NCBI RefSeq assembly: GCF_000506865.1
Contig: NZ_AYSV01000004.1
Span: forward strand, 1 to 34,532
Length of the DNA: 34,532 bases
From: Pelistega indica
Lineage (GTDB): Bacteria > Pseudomonadota > Gammaproteobacteria > Burkholderiales > Burkholderiaceae_B
Direction of reading: 5' to 3'
Part shown: positions 27,158-34,103 of the stretch, in pieces
Layout of the letters: the number at the start of each line of letters is the position of its first letter
Numbering within the stretch: the stretch's first letter is position 1
Program-made: the position numbers and the translations under genes
Notes under the pieces: generated by a model
Seen by the model: only the letters and a program-made list of their open reading frames with translations
Told to the model about the DNA's origin: nothing
Database searches by the model: none

Positions 27158-28603
27158 ATGTTAAAAGAAACCATCCACAAGTATGTAGGAAAATTATTTT
27201 CCTCTGGCAAAACTAAAGCACCAAAGGCTAAAGTCTATACCTTACCAGACCATAAGATTGACCTACGTCTAGTCTCTAGGAATGCTATCAAAGTCTGTGA
27301 AGTCTTACAAGAAAAAGGCTATGAAGCCTATATTGTAGGTGGTGCAGTCCGTGACTTAATTTTAGGTTATGAACCTAAAGACTTTGATGTAGCAACAAAT
27401 GCAACGCCCGAAGAGGTTAAAAAAGCATTTCGTCGCGCTCGTATCATTGGTCGACGCTTTCGATTAGTACATGTTGTGTTTGGTAATGAAATTATCGAAA
27501 CATCTACTTTTAGAGCACCAGGTGAGCAAACACGCGATGAGCATGGCAGAATTCTCAACGATAATATCTTTGGGAATCTACAAACAGATTCGTTACGTCG
27601 TGACTTTACCTTAAATGCTCTTTATTACAACCCTATCAAGCAAGAAGTTATTGACTATCATAACGGTGTCGGTGATATTCGCAAGAAAATCATTCGTATT
27701 ATAGGTGATCCAGAAACACGTTATCGCGAAGACCCCGTTCGAATGCTACGTGCTATTAGATTTGCGGCAAAACTTGATGCTACTATCGAAAAAAATACTC
27801 AAGCTAGCATTAAGCCGTTAGCCTCACTAATCTCTAATGTGCCTGACTCTCGCTTATTTGATGAAACACTTAAGCTACTCACTTGTGGAAACGCCTTAAA
27901 CTGCCTGAAAAAACTACGAGAAGAAGGCTTAGACAAAGGGATTATTCCCCTTTTAGATATGGTGTTAGAGCAAAAAGGAAGCCGACAATTTATTGAGTTG
28001 GCACTTGATCGCACCGACCATCGAGTGCGCAGTAATCGCCCCGTGAGTGCGAGTTTTTTATATGCAGCGATCTTATGGCCACTAGTTCAACGCTACTACC
28101 AAAAAAATATGGCATCAGGCCATATGCTGCCCGTACCTGCATTAGTAGCTGCGTCAAATCAAGTCTTAGACGAGCAGGTACAACGACTTGCTTTACAACA
28201 GCGTCATAAATCTGAAATACGTGAAATTTGGTTAATGCAACCACGTTTTAATAAGCGCGCACCTAAATATATTTGGCGTATGATTGAGCAACCCTATTTT
28301 CGTGCTGCATGCGACTTTTTACAAATTCGAGCAGCCGCACATGAGTTTGATAGCGTCTTGGCTCAATGGTGGATGGATTTAGCCAATGCACCAGACTCAG
28401 AAAAAGCTCATATGATTAATGAGCTATTAAAAACATCATCCTCAAGGAATAACCATCGTCAAAAATCCGATAAGAAACCGTTTATAGACTCTCTTGCTAT
28501 AGAAGGAACACCCCCTACTCGTAAGCGAAAAACCCGTCGTCGCTCTACAAAAAAGAAATGGGCAAACGAATCAAGTACATCACCGGTATCATCCAATGAC
28601 TAA
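27158..28603 (+). CDS. pcnB: Poly(A) polymerase I
   Basis: Adds poly(A) tails that mark RNA for decay. The 481-residue protein has the nucleotidyltransferase head VGGAVRDLILG, the catalytic DFD in KDFDVATNATPEEV, RRARIIGRRFRLVHV and the RRDFTLNAL motif, then helical RNA-binding regions and a very basic tail (RKRKTRRRSTKKKW) typical of PcnB rather than the CCA-adding enzyme. A long basic start (residues 1-27) precedes the domain. It begins 13 bases after the HAD gene, and its last 8 bases overlap folK, so the hda-HAD-pcnB-folK run is an operon. Confidence 0.94.
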   Translation: MLKETIHKYVGKLFSSGKTKAPKAKVYTLPDHKIDLRLVSRNAIKVCEVLQEKGYEAYIVGGAVRDLILGYEPKDFDVATNATPEEVKKAFRRARIIGRRFRLVHVVFGNEIIETSTFRAPGEQTRDEHGRILNDNIFGNLQTDSLRRDFTLNALYYNPIKQEVIDYHNGVGDIRKKIIRIIGDPETRYREDPVRMLRAIRFAAKLDATIEKNTQASIKPLASLISNVPDSRLFDETLKLLTCGNALNCLKKLREEGLDKGIIPLLDMVLEQKGSRQFIELALDRTDHRVRSNRPVSASFLYAAILWPLVQRYYQKNMASGHMLPVPALVAASNQVLDEQVQRLALQQRHKSEIREIWLMQPRFNKRAPKYIWRMIEQPYFRAACDFLQIRAAAHEFDSVLAQWWMDLANAPDSEKAHMINELLKTSSSRNNHRQKSDKKPFIDSLAIEGTPPTRKRKTRRRSTKKKWANESSTSPVSSND

Positions 28604-29087
28604 GACAATGAATAACGCTTATATTGCACTAGGCTCTAATTTGGGAGAATCTAGCAATTACCTTGGAAAAGCATTACACGACTTATCTACTACGCCAGAT
28701 ATTTTAAGTATAAATTGTTCTTCTTTTTATCGTAGCTCACCAGTAGATAGTCATGGGCCAGACTATGTGAATGCAGTTGCTCAACTTAGCACCACCTTAT
28801 CATCACAACAATTGCTAGCTTTACTACAATCTGTTGAATTAAAGTATGGCAGAGAGCGTCCTTATAAAAATGCACCTAGGACATTAGATTTAGATATTTT
28901 ATTATTTAACAACGAAGTTAGTAATACGACCACCCTAACCATACCTCACCCACGTATGCATCTAAGAGCATTTGTATTAGTGCCTCTAAAAGAAATCGCT
29001 CCAGAGATAACCTTACCTCAAGGAGCGATTGATGATCTGATTGGTGCCGCCTATGCTAATGGTCAAACACTAACAAAAATGCCTTAA
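28596..29087 (+). CDS. folK: 2-amino-4-hydroxy-6-hydroxymethyldihydropteridine pyrophosphokinase
   Basis: Transfers pyrophosphate to the pterin in folate synthesis. The 163-residue protein carries YIALGSNLG at the start, SSFYRSSPVDSHGPDYVNAV, and the HPPK signature RTLDLDILLF with the HPRMHLRAFVLVPL ending. It overlaps pcnB by 8 bases (ATGACTAA junction); an ATG four codons later is a possible start. It is the last gene of the operon, with no strong terminator visible before the leftward lipoprotein gene. Confidence 0.95.
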   Translation: MTKTMNNAYIALGSNLGESSNYLGKALHDLSTTPDILSINCSSFYRSSPVDSHGPDYVNAVAQLSTTLSSQQLLALLQSVELKYGRERPYKNAPRTLDLDILLFNNEVSNTTTLTIPHPRMHLRAFVLVPLKEIAPEITLPQGAIDDLIGAAYANGQTLTKMP

Positions 29088-29155
29088 AGTATCAAGAGGT
29101 CTAACATTACCTAAACTAACCTCCCACTTCACTTATACCTTAACTTTATTTTTTA

Positions 29156-29509
29156 TTAATCATCATGACGGTGACGTCGATGATGACGTCTTTCATAATA
29201 ACGCTCTCTCTCCATCATTCGCCGTAAGTAATAATGCCGATTTAACAACCGCCGTTGTGCATAAAAAGGATAATCATCATAGTAGTTATGATAGAAACGA
29301 CTACTAGGAAATTCATAGTTAATTCCAAAAGATCCTCCCGTACCATAATAAACAGAGGCTCTCGGTACTACAGCAATAGTTGGCTCAGCAATAACAGCTC
29401 CACCGGTACTATACACAACATCATCTGAATATGCACCATAACCATCACGATTTACCACACAAGCTGATAAACTCACTGAGGCTAATATCACCAAAAATAG
29501 ACGTTTCAT
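29156..29509 (-). CDS. Small lipoprotein with a tyrosine-, arginine- and histidine-rich tail
   Basis: A 117-residue exported protein. A basic start and hydrophobic core end in the lipobox LSAC (Cys17), so it should be lipidated. The mature part has a short glycine/valine region then a tail unusually rich in Tyr, Arg and His (YYLRRMMERERYYERRHH). The tail could bind metals, nucleic acid or negatively charged surfaces. I do not recognise the family. AGGAG lies about 8 bases before the start. It stands alone, convergent with folK. Confidence 0.75.
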   Translation of the reverse strand: MKRLFLVILASVSLSACVVNRDGYGAYSDDVVYSTGGAVIAEPTIAVVPRASVYYGTGGSFGINYEFPSSRFYHNYYDDYPFYAQRRLLNRHYYLRRMMERERYYERRHHRRHRHDD

Positions 29510-29745
29510 TTCACCTAACTCCTAAATAAGATGAAAATACAGGCGTTATACCTTATGTATGGATTGTCGGTGATAACTCAATCATATTCAATATTCTTGA
29601 AATACATGGACATATTTTTATGACACTAAATAAAAAATGATTGTTAAGGCCTCCTTCTTATACAAAAATCTTAGCCATTCGCAAGCTTTTTTGTGTTAAT
29701 TTCACAACAAATAATTATCCTTGTTTATGCATTTTGATAAAAAAC

Positions 29746-29774
29746 TAGACATAATTTAGTAATCAGCGTATAGT
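29746..29774 (+). promoter_or_regulatory. Promoter of the Leu-Ser-Pro tRNA cluster
   Basis: TAGACA (29746-29751) and TATAGT (29769-29774) are each one base from the sigma-70 consensus and are exactly 17 bases apart, ending 17 bases before the first tRNA. The rest of the gap from 29510 shows no gene. Confidence 0.7.
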
Positions 29775-29791
29775 TATATTCTTCACACAAC

Positions 29792-29879
29792 GCACTCGTG
29801 GTGAAATAGGTAGACACAAGAGACTTAAAATCTCTCGGGCATTGCGCCCGTGCCGGTTCGATTCCGGCCGAGTGCACCA
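29792..29879 (+). tRNA. tRNA-Leu (anticodon TAA)
   Basis: An 88-base class II tRNA: acceptor GCACTCG/CGAGTGC, anticodon stem AGAGA/TCTCT around loop CTTAAAA (anticodon at 29826-29828), long variable arm CGGGCATTGCGCCCG, T-loop TTCGATT, encoded CCA. First of three tRNAs on one transcript. Confidence 0.96.
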
Positions 29880-29903
29880 CTCTTTGGAGTATTGTTGCGT
29901 GAT

Positions 29904-29994
29904 GGAAGCTTGGCAGAGCGGTTGAATGCACCGGTCTTGAAAACCGGCGAGGGTTTGTAGCCCTCCGTGAGTTCGAATCTCACAGCTTCCGCCA
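29904..29994 (+). tRNA. tRNA-Ser (anticodon TGA)
   Basis: A 91-base class II tRNA: acceptor GGAAGCT/AGCTTCC, anticodon stem CCGGT/ACCGG around loop CTTGAAA (anticodon at 29938-29940), long variable arm, T-loop TTCGAAT, discriminator G and encoded CCA. Confidence 0.96.
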
Positions 29995-30008
29995 ATCAAA
30001 ATAGTCGT

Positions 30009-30085
<77 letters not shown>

Positions 30086-30255
30086 CTAATCGATTTCTTT
30101 AAATTCCCCCATTATTGCACACGCTTAATCCTATCAATTATTTATAATAAAAACTAATTAAACAGTTAAAATCTCACAAACTATCCATAAATCAAAAATA
30201 GGAAAAACTTTAGAGTTCCCGTAGCATTAACAACAAGAGTGACAAACTCTCTGAT

Positions 30256-30672
30256 TCATTTTTTGCCTGAACGACTATTCTTTTTACTTATGTTTTGAAT
30301 TAAGGTTTGAATACCCGTCTGCTGTATTATTTTAAAGCAATAAGCAATTGGTAATTCCAAGCCATCCATTGGGGCTCTTTCATCACGAATAGTATACATA
30401 GTCGTGTGAGCAATCGCTTTTTTAATTGCCTTTTGCATTGGCAACATAACTTCTTCAAGACTAAATTCAATGTTTTTTTGGACAAGAGCATTTGCCCACG
30501 CATATCCAGTCTTCTGCAAGTAGGGGTCTTTCTGTTGAGCAAGACAAGATGCATTAGCAAATGCATTTAAATCATTGATGAGATCTTGTTGAGTAGCAAT
30601 ATCACTCGTGGGTTGTGCCCAAACGCTTAAAGGCAGACTTAATATTAGCGTAACGATAGTTTTTTTCAACAT
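30256..30672 (-). CDS. Tai4-type T6SS immunity protein, distal copy
   Basis: A 138-residue exported protein with a signal peptide cut after VWA (Ala19). It aligns without gaps to the neighbouring 30866-31288 protein at about 62% identity, keeping Cys43 (NASCLAQ) and Cys112 (PIAYCF), a probable disulfide pair. Position behind a Tae4-type amidase, periplasmic targeting, size and the S-C-L-A motif fit the Tai4 family, which binds and blocks Tae4 in the periplasm. The 43 bases upstream are identical to those of the other copy, including the relict end of tae4. The divergence may mean it now protects against a different Tae4. The Tai4 call is by pattern and context. Confidence 0.7.
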   Translation of the reverse strand: MLKKTIVTLILSLPLSVWAQPTSDIATQQDLINDLNAFANASCLAQQKDPYLQKTGYAWANALVQKNIEFSLEEVMLPMQKAIKKAIAHTTMYTIRDERAPMDGLELPIAYCFKIIQQTGIQTLIQNISKKNSRSGKK

Positions 30673-30681
30673 GATTTTTCC

Positions 30682-30788
30682 CTAGTTAAACTCAAAAAAT
30701 ATGCTTTTTTGTGTACGCACAGTTGGGTTGCTTGGTTTTATATAATGCGAGAACCATCAACCGCCTTTAACGTGCGAGCACCAATTTT
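30682..30788 (-). pseudogene. Remnant of a second tae4 effector gene
   Basis: Between the two immunity genes lies a scar of a tae4 copy. One part (about 30741-30788) reads I-G-A-R-T-L-K-A-V-D-G-S-R-I-I and then a stop; it matches the intact gene's VGARTLKTADGSHII, with 38 of 43 bases the same. The other part is the last ten codons, T-Q-K-S-I-F-F-E-F-N, ending at TAG 30684-30682. Everything between is deleted. This shows that a whole effector-immunity pair was once duplicated. Confidence 0.7.
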
Positions 30789-30865
30789 GAGTTAATGTGT
30801 TTCACGTAAAGTTTATATAAAAAACAGCCTTTTTAGACGGTTAAGTTTTAATGATTAACACTATA

Positions 30866-31288
30866 TTAATTTGGTTTTTTACCTAATCGACTATACTTTT
30901 TACTTAACTCTCGAATTAACGCTTGAACATTAGGTTGATGAATAACATCAAAACAATAAGCAATTGGTAAGGCCTGACTTTTAAGCGGTGGCTGCTCAGA
31001 AGGAACGGAATACATAGGTGTATTAGCAATTGCCTTTTCAATAGTGGCTTTCATTGGCAAAATAACAGTCTCAAGATTAAACTCCATATTTCCCTCTGCA
31101 AGTGAGTTTGCCCAGATATACCCAGCATTCTGCAAGTAAGCATCCTTCTGTCTTATAAGGCAAGACGCATTAGCTAAAGCATTTAAATCATGGATAAGCT
31201 CTTGTTGAGCAATAGCTCCTCCCTTAGGTTGTGCCCAGACACTTAAAGGGAGACTCAAAATTAGCGTGATGATAGTTTTTTTTAACAT
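30866..31288 (-). CDS. Tai4-type T6SS immunity protein, proximal copy
   Basis: A 140-residue periplasmic protein with a signal peptide cut after Ala19, Cys43 and Cys112 in the same places as the distal paralogue, and a basic tail. It starts 9 bases after the original TAG end of tae4 (31300-31298), with GGGAAAAA as ribosome-binding site, so it was translationally linked to the effector. It is expected to neutralise this Tae4. The family call rests on signal peptide, size, cysteines and gene order rather than a search. Confidence 0.72.
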   Translation of the reverse strand: MLKKTIITLILSLPLSVWAQPKGGAIAQQELIHDLNALANASCLIRQKDAYLQNAGYIWANSLAEGNMEFNLETVILPMKATIEKAIANTPMYSVPSEQPPLKSQALPIAYCFDVIHQPNVQALIRELSKKYSRLGKKPN

Positions 31289-31387
31289 GATTTTTCCCTA
31301 GTTAAACTCAAAAAATATGCTTTTTTGAGTGCGTATTGAAGGATTGTCCAAGTTGATATAACGTGAAAAATCATCATGACTCGGCTC

Positions 31388-31822
31388 TCAATAAGTCTGA
31401 CCATTAAATAGGGCTATATGACCAGTAGCATTTCTCCAGTTTACTTTGAACACAATAATACCACGCTTACCTTTGATCTCACTGTCAAATGGTATAGTTG
31501 TATCAGGTTTACTAGATTTTCCAAGTCTTTTTGCAAGATACTTTCCTAGTTCTTCTACGTTATAAATAATATGAGAACCATCAGCTGTCTTTAACGTGCG
31601 AGCACCAACTGAGGCTGCAACAGCCGCATTAATTGGCCAACCACCTCGATTGAAGGCAATACTCAATCGACTGGCACAAGTGTTACCGTTTGCACCAAAA
31701 CCTTTTGCATAGATATTTCTTTCTGCTTGTCCACCCTGCCAAGTAAATAAATCCTTCATCGTTGGATATTTCATATGATCTGGAAACTCATTCCAGATTC
31801 TCATAAAATTAGGTTTACTCAT
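31388..31822 (-). CDS. Tae4-type T6SS amidase effector, ended early by an in-frame stop
   Basis: Tae4 effectors are papain-like amidases that cut the D-Glu-mDAP bond of rival peptidoglycan. Catalytic residues are Cys49 (GNTCASRLSIAFNRGG) and His135 (GHIALFNG), in the family arrangement; there is no signal peptide, as expected of a secreted T6SS cargo. The frame meets TGA at 31390-31388 after 144 residues. Beyond it the same frame runs 29 codons, ending KSIFFEFN at TAG 31300-31298, which fits the last strand of Tae4 proteins; full length would be 174 residues. The TGA is one base from TGG. AGGAGG lies just before the ATG. Whether the short form is active is unknown. No T6SS apparatus genes are present here. 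Confidence 0.78.
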   Translation of the reverse strand: MSKPNFMRIWNEFPDHMKYPTMKDLFTWQGGQAERNIYAKGFGANGNTCASRLSIAFNRGGWPINAAVAASVGARTLKTADGSHIIYNVEELGKYLAKRLGKSSKPDTTIPFDSEIKGKRGIIVFKVNWRNATGHIALFNGQTY

Positions 31823-31999
31823 GCCATTCCTCCTAAAAAACTAGATAGACGTTACTAGTGTAATCGCTAATGTATTTCAGTATTATTTTATTGAGTAAGA
31901 ATAATTATTATTTACATTTAGTATTTAATGATCACCGAAATTACTAATTCAGCATTGACGTAGGACAACAAAAGCTTGTAAACAATCGTTACTTAATTT
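31823..31999. other. AT-rich gap upstream of tae4
   Basis: The tae4 promoter must lie here, reading leftwards, but no strong boxes stand out. I see no gene. Confidence 0.35.
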
Positions 32000-32101
32000 T
32001 TGATGCGTTACTGATACCCTTTCTATAAATTTACTTAAAAATTCAATAGCAAGGTTAAAAATTGGCTTAGCGAACATATTTAAAAAACTTTAACGCATCA
32101 A
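32000..32101. repeat. Repeat element alpha, copy 1
   Basis: A 102-bp AT-rich element bounded by a perfect 11-bp inverted repeat: TTGATGCGTTA at 32000-32010 and TAACGCATCAA at 32091-32101. The inside shares stretches such as TTACTGATACC, TATAAATT and AAAAATTCAATAGCAAGG with copies near 33254 and 34101. It lies between tae4 and the HigBA module. No coding potential. It resembles a miniature inverted-repeat element or a recombination site. Confidence 0.65.
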
Positions 32102-32208
32102 TTTATTTAAATAAAAACTAAATTTTTAAAAAATATTAATTCAAAAAAAAAATAATAATAATAAATATTGAAAGCGAAGTAACCAACTTTCCTTTCTGAT
32201 AAACCTAT

Positions 32209-32343
32209 GTCTTGCAATACGTCTTGCAATATGTCTTGCCGAGCAAATGTTACATTTTAAGCTTTTGATTTTTTTAGTAAAATTTGAGTTTTCCAAAATT
32301 TTTGCGGGAGTGATTTCACGTAAAAGCGGGAGTGATTTCACGT
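32209..32343. repeat. Repeat block beta, copy 1: 12-bp iterons and a doubled 18-mer
   Basis: Three head-to-tail 12-mers begin GTCTTGC (GTCTTGCAATAC 32209-32220, GTCTTGCAATAT 32221-32232, GTCTTGCCGAGC 32233-32244). After about 60 AT-rich bases, GCGGGAGTGATTTCACGT occurs twice (32304-32321 and 32326-32343). The block recurs at 34432-34532. Repeated short words in AT-rich DNA suggest a protein-binding array such as an origin, an operator or a transposon end. I see no gene in it. Confidence 0.6.
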
Positions 32344-32442
32344 GGATTTAATATTTTTAAGTTGCTGATTTAAGTCTGAAAATTTACTAAATATGCTATT
32401 AAATTTGACTAGGATTTATTTGATTTTTAATATTAAATAGTA

Positions 32443-32475
32443 TATAGTGTATAGTGTATAGTGTATAGTGTATAG
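32443..32475 (+). repeat. Tandem 7-bp repeat TATAGTG upstream of higB
   Basis: Four full copies of TATAGTG and a partial fifth (TATAG) end 23 bases before the higB start. Each unit resembles a -10 box (TATAGT). Copy-number change would add or remove promoter-like hexamers and alter spacing. Confidence 0.85.
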
Positions 32476-32498
32476 CAACGATGCACATTATTTAAACT

Positions 32499-32777
32499 AT
32501 GATTAAATCTTTTAAACACAAAGGATTACAAAAGTTTTTTGATACAGGTTCTATAAAAGGAATTAATGCCAAGCATGCTGTACGATTAAAAACACAACTT
32601 CAAATCCTTAATATAATGAAAAATATAGAAGATGCCAATGTTCCTAGTTGGAACCTGCATTCTTTGAGTGGTGAATCAAAAGATCATTGGTCATTAAAGG
32701 TTAATGGTAACTGGAGAATTACTTTTAAATTTGATGGTGAAGATGTGTATATTGTTGATTATCAGGACTATCACTAG
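32499..32777 (+). CDS. higB: HigB-type mRNA interferase toxin
   Basis: A 92-residue RelE-fold toxin that cuts mRNA on the ribosome. It matches the HigB subgroup: FKHKGLQKFFDTGS at the start, KHAVRLKTQLQILN, then HSLSGESKDHWSLKVNGNWRITFKFDGEDVYIVDYQDYH with the usual closing residues. It is upstream of its antitoxin, the typical order for hig modules. The region upstream carries the TATAGTG tandem array, so expression may vary. Full length and intact. Confidence 0.92.
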   Translation: MIKSFKHKGLQKFFDTGSIKGINAKHAVRLKTQLQILNIMKNIEDANVPSWNLHSLSGESKDHWSLKVNGNWRITFKFDGEDVYIVDYQDYH

Positions 32778-32788
32778 GAGTTTTTAAA

Positions 32789-33091
32789 ATGGCTAGAATG
32801 TATGATCCACCTCATCCCGGATTGCTTCTTAAAGAATATTTAGAAAATCTTACTGTGACAGAGGTTGCTAAGGGATTAGGGGTTACTCGTTCTGCGTTAT
32901 CACGGATTGTTAATGGAAAGACTGGTATTTCCCCTGAAATGGCTCTTAGGTTAGAAGAGGCATTTGGAGCAACGAAAGCAGAAACATGGCTTAAAATGCA
33001 ACTTGATTATGATTTGTGGCAAGCGGAGCAGAAACATAATAAATCTATAGTGCGACCTTTTCACAATACATTGTTACCTACTATGACGTAA
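32789..33091 (+). CDS. higA: HigA-type antitoxin and autoregulator
   Basis: A 100-residue XRE-family (HigA/VapI) antitoxin starting 11 bases after higB, with AGGAG before the ATG. It opens MYDPPHPGLLLKEYLENL and has a helix-turn-helix at about residues 28-55 (EVAKGLGVTRSALSRIVNGKTGIS), the surface that represses the module's own promoter. The end is RPFHNTLLPTMT, slightly shorter than some family members but complete. It is followed by a copy of the hicB 3' end. Confidence 0.92.
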   Translation: MARMYDPPHPGLLLKEYLENLTVTEVAKGLGVTRSALSRIVNGKTGISPEMALRLEEAFGATKAETWLKMQLDYDLWQAEQKHNKSIVRPFHNTLLPTMT

Positions 33092-33145
33092 CAGCTTTTC
33101 TTGTCCAAATTTAAAAAACTAAATTAAACCACCTAAAGCGGTTAT

Positions 33146-33254
33146 AAGGCGTTAGTATGAATAGGTATGTAGCCTCAAAATTATCTGTTTAATAATCTTA
33201 AAAAACTCAACCAATATTTGCTATTACTCTAAAATAAGCCTTCTATTCAATTTT
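33146..33254 (+). repeat. Direct repeat copy 1: duplicated hicB 3' end and following DNA
   Basis: About 109 bases nearly identical (one mismatch and one extra A) to 33994-34103. The first 47 bases (33146-33192) are exactly the last codons of hicB, reading GVSMNRYVASKLSV and a stop, with no hicB body before them; the codon matching Gln is TAA here. The repeat leads into element alpha in both places, so hicAB is flanked by direct repeats of just over 200 bases in all. Confidence 0.85.
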
Positions 33255-33356
33255 TGATGTGTTACTGATACCTTTTAATACCTTAGCTTAAAAATTCAAT
33301 AGCAAGGCTATAAATGCTTTTAATGAACAGATTTTAAATAAATTTCAACGCATTAA
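33254..33356. repeat. Repeat element alpha, copy 2
   Basis: A 103-bp relative of 32000-32101, with imperfect ends TTGATGTGTTA (33254-33264) and CAACGCATTAA (33346-33356). Its last 51 bases are identical to copy 3 (34159-34209). It contains a small ATAGC-AAG-GCTAT hairpin. Confidence 0.65.
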
Positions 33357-33420
33357 AATTCAGAAAACTAATTATTTTTAAGAATGAGATTAATTTTAGA
33401 TAATTAATTATATTGCTTTA

Positions 33421-33440
33421 TGGTATCAATAATGATACCA
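33421..33440. promoter_or_regulatory. Operator palindrome of the hicAB module
   Basis: TGGTATCA and TGATACCA form a perfect 8-bp inverted repeat with a 4-base spacer, 32 bases before the hicA start and beside the -10-like TATTATATAG. This is the expected place for HicB to repress the module. Confidence 0.65.
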
Positions 33441-33471
33441 TTTTAGGTATTATATAGTTATTAACTATCTC

Positions 33472-33699
33472 ATGGGTACAACAAAAAAGATAATAGAAAA
33501 AATGCAGAATGAACCTGCTAATATTAGGTTTTCTGAATTAAAAAGGGTTTGTACTGAATTCTTTGGTAATCCTCGTTCAAGTGGATCAAGTCACCTGATT
33601 TTTAAAACACCTTGGCAAGGCAATCCGAGAATTAATATTCAGAATGACAATGGTAAGGCTAAAATCTATCAAGTTAAGCAAGTCTTACTAGATCATTAG
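33472..33699 (+). CDS. hicA: HicA-type mRNA interferase toxin
   Basis: A 75-residue toxin with the double-stranded-RNA-binding-like HicA fold. It has an amino-terminal extension (to about residue 17), then RFSELKRVCTEFFG, the active-site histidine in SSGSSHLIFKTPW, and the closing KIYQVKQVLLDH. The longer form with PRSSGSSH and a following PRINIQN segment fits one HicA subtype. It precedes its antitoxin by 23 bases and has an operator-like palindrome upstream. The module lies between direct repeats, so it could be lost by recombination. Confidence 0.88.
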   Translation: MGTTKKIIEKMQNEPANIRFSELKRVCTEFFGNPRSSGSSHLIFKTPWQGNPRINIQNDNGKAKIYQVKQVLLDH

Positions 33700-33722
33700 A
33701 TAAAATTAGGAGTTATTAAGTA

Positions 33723-34040
33723 ATGGAACACTATACTTACAGAATTTCATGGTCAGTAGAAGATCAAGAATATGTTGGTCTGTGTGCTGAGTTTCCATCG
33801 TTATCTTGGTTGGCAAAAACTCCATCTGACGCACTAACTGGTATTATGACAGTAGTCAATGAAGTTGTTCAAGATATGAAAGCCAATAATGAATCAATAC
33901 CTGAAGCGATTGCCGATCGAAATTATAGTGGCGAATTTAGAATACGTATTCCACCAATGGTACATCGTAATCTTGCTATTGCGGCTGCTGAGCAAGGCGT
34001 TAGTATGAATAGGTATGTAGCCTCAAAATTATCTGTTTAA
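33723..34040 (+). CDS. hicB: HicB-type antitoxin
   Basis: A 105-residue antitoxin. The amino-terminal partial RNase H-like HicB domain (YTYRISWSVEDQEYVGLCAEFPSLSW) binds the toxin; the carboxy-terminal segment (RIRIPPMVHRNLAIAAAEQGVSMNRYVASKL) is an Arc/MetJ-like ribbon-helix-helix for DNA binding. AGGAG precedes the start by about 10 bases. Its last 47 bases are duplicated exactly 848 bases upstream, beyond hicA. Confidence 0.9.
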   Translation: MEHYTYRISWSVEDQEYVGLCAEFPSLSWLAKTPSDALTGIMTVVNEVVQDMKANNESIPEAIADRNYSGEFRIRIPPMVHRNLAIAAAEQGVSMNRYVASKLSV

Positions 34041-34103
34041 TAATCTTAAAAAAACTCAACCAATATTTGCTATTACTCTAAAATAAGCCCTCTATTCAAT
34101 TTT
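33994..34103 (+). repeat. Direct repeat copy 2, spanning the hicB 3' end
   Basis: This is the parent or sister of 33146-33254: the hicB stop region and 60 bases after it. Together with the following alpha element it gives a flanking repeat on the right of hicAB. Confidence 0.85.

Noticed and set aside
31298-31390. TGA read as tryptophan or selenocysteine in tae4 (and before mod)
   Set aside because: Several genes here, such as xerD and mod, clearly end at TGA, so the standard code applies. I see no SECIS-like hairpin case strong enough to argue recoding; nonsense mutation or coupling is simpler.
32141-32341. Leftward 66-codon frame between tae4 and higB
   Set aside because: It is translated from the iteron block and AT-rich repeats and has no ribosome-binding site or recognisable protein character.
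32304-32343. Start of a CRISPR array
   Set aside because: The doubled GCGGGAGTGATTTCACGT has only a 4-base gap between copies and no further units, so there are no spacers.
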